In this document: one piece after another, positions 5,562 to 10,892 of the stretch
Layout: every line of letters begins with the position of its first letter
Numbering within the stretch: position 1 is the first letter of the stretch
From: Candidatus Stahliibacteriota bacterium
GTDB lineage: Bacteria > Hydrothermota > Tepidihabitantia > B3-TA06
Assembly: GCA_030592225.1 (NCBI GenBank)
Contig: JAUVJT010000059.1
Coordinates: forward strand, 1 to 10,892
Length of the DNA stretch: 10,892 nucleotides
Direction of reading: 5' to 3'
Notes under the pieces: generated by a model
Database searches by the model: none
Told to the model about the DNA's origin: nothing
Seen by the model: only the letters and a program-made list of their open reading frames with translations
Made by a program: the position numbers and the translations under genes

Positions 5562-6749
5562 CTAACCCTTATACTCTTTAAGAGCCAGTCCCAGGATGTC
5601 TATCGCATCCTTTAGAGAGGGTTCCTCAAGAACGTACGCGATACGAACCTCATCACGACCGGCCTTCTTGGAGGCGTAAAATCCGGCGGCCGGCGCAACC
5701 ATGACCGTCTTCTTGTCGCTGGAGAAATCTGTCAGTAGCCATGCGGCGAACTTCTCCGCATCCTTGAGCGGCAGACGTGCCACGGTGTAGAATGCACCTT
5801 CAGGGGTTGCGGTGAGCACGCCCTCAATTTTGGCCAGTTCCTCTATGAGTACCTTGCGACGCTTATCATACTCGGCAATCATCGATTTCATAAAGCGATG
5901 CATGTTCTTAAAGCAGGCCACCGCCCCGTACTGCTCAACGGTGGGAGGGCAAAGCCTTGCCTGAGCGAACTTCAGCATGGTGGCCATAACTTTCTTGTTA
6001 TGACTTACCACGAAACCAATCCGCGCCCCGCACGCCGAGAAACGTTTGGAAATCGAGTCGGTGACGATTACCTGGTCTTCGATATCGGGCAAGGTCAAGG
6101 CCGAGGTATGCTCCCTGTTATCGTAGATGAATTCACGGTACACCTCGTCGGAGATAAGGTAGAGTTTATGTTTTTTGACAACCTGTCCCAGAACAAACAT
6201 CTCCTCAGGGGTAAGAACCGTTCCCGTGGGGTTGTTGGGGGTGCAGATAAGGATGGCCCTGGTCTTTTTGGTGATATACTTCTCTATCTCCTTCTGCGCG
6301 GGCAGCCGGAAACCCTGTTCCACAGAAAGCTTTATGGGAACAAGCTTTACCCCTGTAGCCGCGGCAAAACCATTGTAGTTCGTATAGAAGGGTTCGAACA
6401 CGATGACCTCGTCGCCGGGATCGGCAATGGACCAGAGGGAAAACAGTATGGCCTCCGAACCGCCGGTGGTGACCCATACCTCGTCGAGGTCTATACTTAT
6501 ACCGTAGCTGGCCAGGTAGTCAACGATGGCCAGCCTGAGTTCCACGATGCCGCCCGACGGTCCGTAAGCCAGCACCGGCTCAGTGAATTTACCCACTGCG
6601 TCGAAGAATTCCCTAGGTGTATGAATGTCGGGCTGACCTATATTCAGGTGGTAAACCTTTACTCCTCTCTTCTTCGCCTCATCTGCCAGCGGAGCGAGTT
6701 TGCGAATAGGAGAGGAGGGCATGGCGGCTCCTCTGCGTGAGATATCCAT
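5562..6749 (-). CDS. PLP-dependent aminotransferase, class I/II (aspartate aminotransferase-like)
   Basis: A fold-type I aminotransferase of 395 residues, normal for the family. It moves an amino group between an amino acid and a 2-oxo acid through pyridoxal phosphate bound to Lys235 (DSISK-RFS-GARIG). Other landmarks are NIGQPD (36-41), ATP-loop-like TTGGSEA (94-100), NNPTG with Asn173, SDEVY with Asp201 and Tyr204 near the cofactor ring, and Arg369 (EVRIAYV), the usual carboxylate-binding arginine. The N-terminus (AMPSSPIRKLAPLADEAKKR) is typical of the bacterial aspartate aminotransferase-like group, but the true amino acid cannot be fixed from sequence. The ATG at 6749 follows the M16 stop by one nucleotide; its Shine-Dalgarno (AAGGAGGT, 6753-6760) is made from the last two Arg codons and stop of the peptidase gene, so the two are probably translationally coupled. 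Cytoplasmic. Confidence 0.92.
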   Translation of the reverse strand: MDISRRGAAMPSSPIRKLAPLADEAKKRGVKVYHLNIGQPDIHTPREFFDAVGKFTEPVLAYGPSGGIVELRLAIVDYLASYGISIDLDEVWVTTGGSEAILFSLWSIADPGDEVIVFEPFYTNYNGFAAATGVKLVPIKLSVEQGFRLPAQKEIEKYITKKTRAILICTPNNPTGTVLTPEEMFVLGQVVKKHKLYLISDEVYREFIYDNREHTSALTLPDIEDQVIVTDSISKRFSACGARIGFVVSHNKKVMATMLKFAQARLCPPTVEQYGAVACFKNMHRFMKSMIAEYDKRRKVLIEELAKIEGVLTATPEGAFYTVARLPLKDAEKFAAWLLTDFSSDKKTVMVAPAAGFYASKKAGRDEVRIAYVLEEPSLKDAIDILGLALKEYKG

Positions 6750-6750
6750 C

Positions 6751-8022
6751 CTACCTCCTTGTTAGAGGGTTGGTGTCGCGCTCCGTAATGGAGCCGACAA
6801 AACTGGTGTGAAATGGCTTGGAATCGTAGAGTTCCCGGGCGACCGCAAGTACCTGATTCGCCGAAACTTTCTCAAAGGCCTCTATGGTCTCAGAGATGGT
6901 CCGGAAGCGCTGTGCAGTAAGCTTCCAGTGCCCCAGCCGCATCATGCGGTGCGAGATACTCTCCATGTTCAAGAGCAAAGAACTCTTGGTGAGCGTTTTT
7001 GCCGTAGCAAGCTCCCCCTTCCTTAACCCTTTCCTGGTCAAACGCTTCAGCTCTCCTTCGATTGCCGAAAAAACCTTATGCAGCTTGCTCTTCTCGGTGA
7101 TGAAATAAAAACCGCTAATCCCTGAATCCTCAAATAGATCGAGAAACGAGGAAACGGTGTAAACCAGCCCCTTGTCCTCGCGGAGAAGAGAAAACAGGCG
7201 CGAACTCATCCCACCGCCCAGGAGTGTGGCCAGCAGTGCCAGAGGAAATCGGTCATCCGAGTTGATTCCCACGGTCTGCCTGCCCATCACCGCGTAAACC
7301 TGGGAGATGTCCGACCGGGTCTGTACCATGCTGACCGGCTCCTTCTTTTCCTCAGGCGCCAGGCGTTCCTTGCGGACGCTGCGGTCAAGTCCGGTACGTT
7401 TGGGCAGGAGCGCGGTCAGTTCTTCCTCGTGAACGTCGCCCACCGCTACCAGGATGGAATCGGACAGGGTATAGTTCTTTTTATAGATTTCAAGAAGCCG
7501 GTCGCGCCCGATGCGCTGCAGTACCCCCCGTCTGCCCACCACCGGATACCCCATGGGGTGAGGGGAAAAACAAGCGTCAAAGAAGCGGTCAAACACGGCG
7601 TCCTGAGGATCTTCCTGTGCCGACCGCATCTCTTCGTATATGACCCGCTTTTCCTTGCGAAGCTCTGCGGCATCGAATACTGACGAACCCAGCATCTCGA
7701 AGAGCAGTTTGAGCAAAGGCTTCATCGAATCGGTAAGACAGCGAATGGTTAGACCGGTAATCTCCTTGGAGGTGAACCCATCCGAGATGCCGCCCAGACG
7801 TTCAATCTCCGCGAGTATCTGTTTTGATGAACGCCTCTTGGTTCCCTTGTAGAGCATGTGCTCTATAAGATGACTGGTTCCGTTTCCGGCTTTCCCCTCG
7901 TCGCGTGAGCCTTGCCTGAAGAAAACCCCCAAAGCCACCGAAAGGAAGCCGGGGATGCGCTCAGTGACGACGCGGAGGCCGCTCGGAGTCAGGTCTTCGC
8001 GAATTCCTTCGCCGGTCGTCAT
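6751..8022 (-). CDS. M16B-family zinc peptidase (MlpA/YmxG-like)
   Basis: A processing-peptidase-like metalloprotease of 423 residues. The inverted zinc motif is HLIEH (His51, Glu54, His55), and the third ligand Glu130 sits exactly 75 residues after His55, as in HxxEH-x74-E of this family. The second half carries GGGMSSRLFSLLREDKGLVY, with Arg281 and Tyr288 at the spacing of the conserved Arg/Tyr pair of insulin-degrading enzyme. Both halves are therefore present and apparently active; such enzymes usually work as homodimers or with an inactive partner, and none is encoded here. No signal peptide is evident. The ATG at 8022 lies 62 nt inside the end of pnp in another frame, with GGGGAG 9 nt upstream. 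No other start codon precedes the conserved LRVVTERIPG, so the overlap is real. In Bacillus, mlpA lies in the same pnp neighbourhood. Confidence 0.93.
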   Translation of the reverse strand: MTTGEGIREDLTPSGLRVVTERIPGFLSVALGVFFRQGSRDEGKAGNGTSHLIEHMLYKGTKRRSSKQILAEIERLGGISDGFTSKEITGLTIRCLTDSMKPLLKLLFEMLGSSVFDAAELRKEKRVIYEEMRSAQEDPQDAVFDRFFDACFSPHPMGYPVVGRRGVLQRIGRDRLLEIYKKNYTLSDSILVAVGDVHEEELTALLPKRTGLDRSVRKERLAPEEKKEPVSMVQTRSDISQVYAVMGRQTVGINSDDRFPLALLATLLGGGMSSRLFSLLREDKGLVYTVSSFLDLFEDSGISGFYFITEKSKLHKVFSAIEGELKRLTRKGLRKGELATAKTLTKSSLLLNMESISHRMMRLGHWKLTAQRFRTISETIEAFEKVSANQVLAVARELYDSKPFHTSFVGSITERDTNPLTRR

Positions 8023-10162
8023 TACGTCTGTCTCCCCGGGGAGGGGAACCTCGCGAGCCGCCTCTATCTCTGGAGCTGCGCGGCTTATCTTGCGAGGGAT
8101 CGAGGTTTGTAGTCAAGTCAATCCTGCCCATATCGTCTATCCCCTTAATCCTGACCTTGATTTTATCGCCAACCTTGACTACGTCTTCCACCTTTTCGAC
8201 CCGGTGCGGTGCCAGGTTGGAGATGTGCAGCAGGCCGTCTTTGCCCCGGAACAGCTCCACGAAAGCGCCGAAGTTGGTGATACGAACCACGGTGCCGTCG
8301 TATATCTCGCCGACCTCCGCCTCTTTGACTATCTCCTTGACCATCTCGAGGGCTGCCGCTACACCGTCCGGGTTTGTGCCCGCAATAATCACGGTTGAGG
8401 TTTCGTCATCGATGTCAATGGTAGTCTCGGTTTCCTCGGTCATCTTGCGAATCACCTTGCCGCCCGGGCCGATAATCTCGCCTATCTTATCGTGAGGTAT
8501 GACCAGGGTTACGATACGGGGAGCGTACTTGCTGAGTTCACTGCGGGGAGCGGAGAGAGCCGCATCCATTACGTCCAGGATACCAATCCTGGCCGCGTTC
8601 GCTTTCTCAACAGCCTCGGCAAGGATGTCGACGGATACCCCGGTAAGCTTGAGGTCGAGCTGGATACCGGTAATGCCTTCACGGGTACCGGCAACCTTGA
8701 AATCCATGTCGCCGTAGTGATCCTCGTCACCCAGGATATCGGTAAGGATAACGTGGCCGCTGGATTCGCGAACAAGCCCCATGGCAATGCCTGCAACCGC
8801 CTTGCGCATGGGAACACCGGCGTCGAACAGCGCGAGTGAAGCGCCGCATACCGAGGCCATGGAGCTTGAGCCGTTGCTCTCAAGGATATGGGAGTTAATG
8901 CGGATGGTGTAGGGGAAATTGCCGTCTGCAGGGGACATCATCCGAACCGATTTCTCGGCCAGGGCGCCATGACCTATCTCTCGTCTGCCCGGGCCGCGCA
9001 AAAAGCGAACCTCGCCCACCGAGAACGGAGGGAAATCGTAATGAAGCATGAACGATTTCCAGGCTTCTCCTTCCACGTCGTCAATCCTTTGCTCATCGCT
9101 CTTGGTCCCCAGGGTTACCACTGCCAGGGACTGGGTCTGACCGCGGGTAAACACAGCCGACCCATGGGTGCGGGGCAGCACCCCCACCTCACAGGTGATG
9201 GTGCGAACCTCATCTGCTTTCCTTCCATCCAGACGTCTGCCTGAAATGATCCGGTCGCGGACGTCGCGTTCGATCAGACGATCAAGTACGGTGCCGATGA
9301 TTCGCTCCGATTCAGGGTACTCCTCGGCAAGCGAGGCCTGAACTTCGGTGGCAATTTCTTTTTGAGCCTGGGAGCGTTCCTGCTTATCGGCGATATCGTT
9401 GGCCGCAGGAATCCTACCCGCTGCCAGCTCGGTTACTTTTTGTACAATCTCGGGGGGTGGACCTTCATCGTCAAAGGCCCTCTTCGGTTTGCCTGCCCGC
9501 TCAACCAGGTCGCGCTGCAATTGAAGTATGGGCTGGGTGAGTTCCAGTGCCATACGTATTGCGTCAACAACCACCTCGTTTGAAGCCTCTGTCGCCTCGC
9601 ACTCCACCATGTTAATCTCTTCTCCGTTTGAGACCACCAGGATGTTGAAATCGCATTCCGTCAACTGAGACATGGTAGGGTTGATTATGAACTCCCCGTC
9701 TTTGCGTCCGATACGCACCGCGGCTATCGGCCCGGCAAAGGGCAGTTCCGAAAGCATGAGCGCGGTCGAGGCTCCGTTGATGGCGATGGGGTCGGGTTGA
9801 TTTTCCCCGTCGTGGGAAAGAAGGAACCCGATGATTTGAACCTCGTGATTAAAATCGGCGGGGAACAACGGCCGAACGGGTCTGTCAATCATCCGGCAGA
9901 TTAATTTTTCCCTATCCCTGGGTGCACCCTCTCGCTTAAAGAACCCGCCGGGTATCTTGCCTGCCGCGGAGTAGTACTCGCGGTAGTCAACGGTGAGCGG
10001 CAGGAAGCCAAAGCTCCTGGCCGGCTCTTCGTTATAACATGCGGTCACCAGCAACACCGTATCGCCGTACTGAATTCGCACGGCGCCATTGGCCTGCTTG
10101 GCCCAATGTCCTGTCTCCAGGATAAGTTGCCGACCGCCTATTTCGGTCTGCACGCGTTCCAT
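7961..10162 (-). CDS. pnp: Polynucleotide phosphorylase (PNPase)
   Basis: A phosphorolytic 3'-5' exoribonuclease of 733 residues that degrades RNA to nucleoside diphosphates as a ring-shaped trimer. Order: first RNase PH domain (about 10-145), helical linker domain (about 235-310), second RNase PH domain (about 312-545), KH domain (550-612, with GEIIGPGGKVIRKM) and S1 domain (618-687, with GTVVRITNFGAFVEL). The active site is intact: SNGSSS phosphate-binding serines at 432-434, and Asp481, Asp487 and Lys489 in GDEDHYGDMDFK, matching E. coli Asp486, Asp492 and Lys494. FFKREGAPRDRE and DRPVRPLF are also present. After the S1 domain comes an Arg/Gly/Ser/Asp-rich disordered tail of about 45 residues, longer than in E. 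coli. The start is 4 nt after the rpsO stop and has no clear Shine-Dalgarno, so translation is probably coupled to rpsO. The tail overlaps the M16 gene by 62 nt. Confidence 0.98.
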   Translation of the reverse strand: MERVQTEIGGRQLILETGHWAKQANGAVRIQYGDTVLLVTACYNEEPARSFGFLPLTVDYREYYSAAGKIPGGFFKREGAPRDREKLICRMIDRPVRPLFPADFNHEVQIIGFLLSHDGENQPDPIAINGASTALMLSELPFAGPIAAVRIGRKDGEFIINPTMSQLTECDFNILVVSNGEEINMVECEATEASNEVVVDAIRMALELTQPILQLQRDLVERAGKPKRAFDDEGPPPEIVQKVTELAAGRIPAANDIADKQERSQAQKEIATEVQASLAEEYPESERIIGTVLDRLIERDVRDRIISGRRLDGRKADEVRTITCEVGVLPRTHGSAVFTRGQTQSLAVVTLGTKSDEQRIDDVEGEAWKSFMLHYDFPPFSVGEVRFLRGPGRREIGHGALAEKSVRMMSPADGNFPYTIRINSHILESNGSSSMASVCGASLALFDAGVPMRKAVAGIAMGLVRESSGHVILTDILGDEDHYGDMDFKVAGTREGITGIQLDLKLTGVSVDILAEAVEKANAARIGILDVMDAALSAPRSELSKYAPRIVTLVIPHDKIGEIIGPGGKVIRKMTEETETTIDIDDETSTVIIAGTNPDGVAAALEMVKEIVKEAEVGEIYDGTVVRITNFGAFVELFRGKDGLLHISNLAPHRVEKVEDVVKVGDKIKVRIKGIDDMGRIDLTTNLDPSQDKPRSSRDRGGSRGSPPRGDRRNDDRRRNSRRPDSERPPRRH

Positions 10163-10166
10163 TCTA

Positions 10167-10436
10167 TTAACCGCGCAGGCCGAGTTTCTTTACAATAGCG
10201 TAGTAGGTATCCCTGTCCCTTTTGTAAAGGTAATTAAGATGCTTGCGGCGCAGGTTGACCATCTTGATCAATCCGCGGCGGGAATGGTGATCCTTGAAGT
10301 GCTGCTTCAGATGCCCGGAGAGGAGCTTGATCCTCTCGGTAAGAATCGCCACCTGCACCTCGGGCGAACCTGTGTCTGACCCATGGTGCTGGAACTCTCC
10401 TATGAGTTCGCTCTTTCGTTCTTTTGCTAACGTCAT
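10167..10436 (-). CDS. rpsO: 30S ribosomal protein S15
   Basis: A primary 16S rRNA-binding protein of the small-subunit platform: 89 residues, the family's standard length. The sequence is clear throughout: GSDTGSPEVQVAILTERI, the rRNA-binding HLKQHFKDHHSRRGL segment, and LRRKHLNYLYKRD. The ATG at 10434-10436 has GGAGG (10447-10451) 10 nt upstream, slightly distant but unambiguous. It is the first gene of the pnp operon; the order rpsO-pnp is conserved in most bacteria. The predicted leader is only about 20 nt, too short for the S15-binding autoregulatory structures known in E. coli and others, unless a further upstream promoter is used. Confidence 0.98.
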   Translation of the reverse strand: MTLAKERKSELIGEFQHHGSDTGSPEVQVAILTERIKLLSGHLKQHFKDHHSRRGLIKMVNLRRKHLNYLYKRDRDTYYAIVKKLGLRG

Positions 10437-10463
10437 TATTTCTTTTCCTCCATTAATCTCGGT

Positions 10464-10491
10464 ATTCTACTTTGTGAGGGGTATTTGTCAA
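10464..10491 (-). promoter_or_regulatory. Sigma-70-type promoter of the rpsO-pnp operon
   Basis: A perfect -35 TTGACA (10486-10491) and -10 TAGAAT (10464-10469, five of six) have a 16-bp spacer. The predicted transcription start near 10457 leaves a leader of about 20 nt carrying the rpsO ribosome site. The rest of the 154-nt gap up to the previous gene (10492-10590) has no recognisable terminator. Confidence 0.78.
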
Positions 10492-10590
10492 CCTGACACG
10501 CGGCGCGTCCCGTTAACTGCAGAATACCCATAACTTAATTTTCCCCTTGGAATCGGGATGAAATCAAGACGTGGTCTTATCTGCCACAAT

Positions 10591-10892
10591 CTACACGCGA
10601 ACCTTGACTTCCTCGCTGCGCTCGCTTTCGGAGCCGTCCGATAGAACCGATGACACCGCGAAAGCAAAATCGCCATCCCGGTCAACCTCCAGACGAAAGG
10701 ACGGTCGCGCGAGAGGTGTCGCATTAAGACGTACCCACTCCATACCTTCCCGCTCATATACATAGTAACCGGGCTGGTTCACCTGATCTAACCATGCAAG
10801 GAACACGGTGCGTCCGGCAACCTTGGCGGCTATACCCGAAGGAGGCCTAAGTTGCACCTCAAGATGTGGAGCAGAAGAAAGCGATTGCTTAA
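10591..10892 (-). CDS. C-terminal part of a fibronectin type III-like domain protein (cut by the window edge)
   Basis: The frame is open from the right edge to a TAG at 10591, giving the last 99 residues or so of a longer protein whose start is outside. The segment has the fn3 pattern: PPSGIAAKVAGRTVFLAW (strands A-B with the core Trp), GYYVYEREGMEWVRLN (strands C-C'), a serine/acid turn, and FAFAVSSVLSDGSESERSEEVKV (strands F-G), ending directly after the fold. Fn3 domains at the C-terminus are common in exported or surface lipoproteins, but no signal peptide can be checked. A GTG at 10857 could be mistaken for its start; it lies within the domain's leading strand, and the frame has no stop before the edge. 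It precedes the rpsO promoter with no visible terminator. Confidence 0.7.
   Translation of the reverse strand, partial: KQSLSSAPHLEVQLRPPSGIAAKVAGRTVFLAWLDQVNQPGYYVYEREGMEWVRLNATPLARPSFRLEVDRDGDFAFAVSSVLSDGSESERSEEVKVRV

Noticed and set aside
5898..6740. A 280-codon plus-strand open frame
   Set aside because: It lies entirely antisense to the well-supported aminotransferase, and its product resembles no family.
8157..8495. Plus-strand frames of about 110-150 codons opposite pnp
   Set aside because: They are antisense to the conserved KH/S1 region of PNPase, and their products are serine/threonine-rich shadows with no domain.
10495..10509. Inverted repeat GACACGCGGCGCGTC just upstream of the rpsO -35 box
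   Set aside because: Only six pairs including a G-T, with a 3-nt loop and no T-run. It could be an operator, but nothing supports this beyond position.
10488..10763. A 91-codon minus-strand frame across the rpsO promoter and the fn3 gene end
   Set aside because: It overlaps the fn3-coding frame and the promoter, has no family resemblance and no ribosome site, so it is a shadow frame.

Overview
All supported genes in this window lie on the minus strand, so the biological order runs from high to low coordinates. Base composition is intermediate. The organism looks like a Gram-negative-type (diderm) bacterium: two genes encode small outer-membrane beta-barrels with signal peptides and aromatic C-termini. 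The 40-residue TPR style and the fn3-type exported protein would fit a lineage of the Fibrobacteres-Chlorobi-Bacteroidetes or delta-proteobacterial kind, but that placement is only an impression. No mobile element, CRISPR array, tRNA or rRNA was found.

Right part (10892 to 3419). The window opens inside the 3' end of a gene with a C-terminal fibronectin-III-like domain. A clear sigma-70-type promoter (10464-10491) then starts a tightly packed series of six genes: rpsO (ribosomal protein S15), pnp (polynucleotide phosphorylase), an M16B zinc peptidase, a class I/II PLP aminotransferase, a GT4 (PimA-like) glycosyltransferase and a NodB-type polysaccharide deacetylase. Junctions are 4 nt (rpsO/pnp), a 62-nt overlap (pnp/M16), 1 nt (M16/aminotransferase), 110 nt containing a perfect palindrome (aminotransferase/GT4) and a 7-nt overlap (GT4/deacetylase). 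The rpsO-pnp-M16 core resembles the Bacillus rpsO-pnpA-ylxY-mlpA neighbourhood, which also includes a polysaccharide deacetylase. The unit therefore joins translation and RNA turnover to envelope-type sugar chemistry.

Middle (3388 to 1426). A second promoter with the same layout (TTGACA, 16-bp spacer) drives a 535-residue signalling protein: about seven 40-residue TPRs, a coiled coil, and an RsbR-like STAS domain. Its leader of about 158 nt holds a possible 36-codon upstream ORF that ends in a TAATG overlap with the main start. No RsbS, RsbT or other partner is present. A 35-codon hydrophobic ORF follows it. This orphan TPR-STAS regulator is the most unusual item here.

Left part (1365 to 1). 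A third promoter of the same type drives two tandem paralogous outer-membrane beta-barrel genes, closed by a strong intrinsic terminator (66-100). Just past the terminator, a fourth TTGACA element and a Shine-Dalgarno sequence at the edge suggest that another minus-strand gene starts immediately outside the window.

Most of the window is conventional. No clearly new multi-gene system is visible, and the findings below are mainly about gene architecture and expression.
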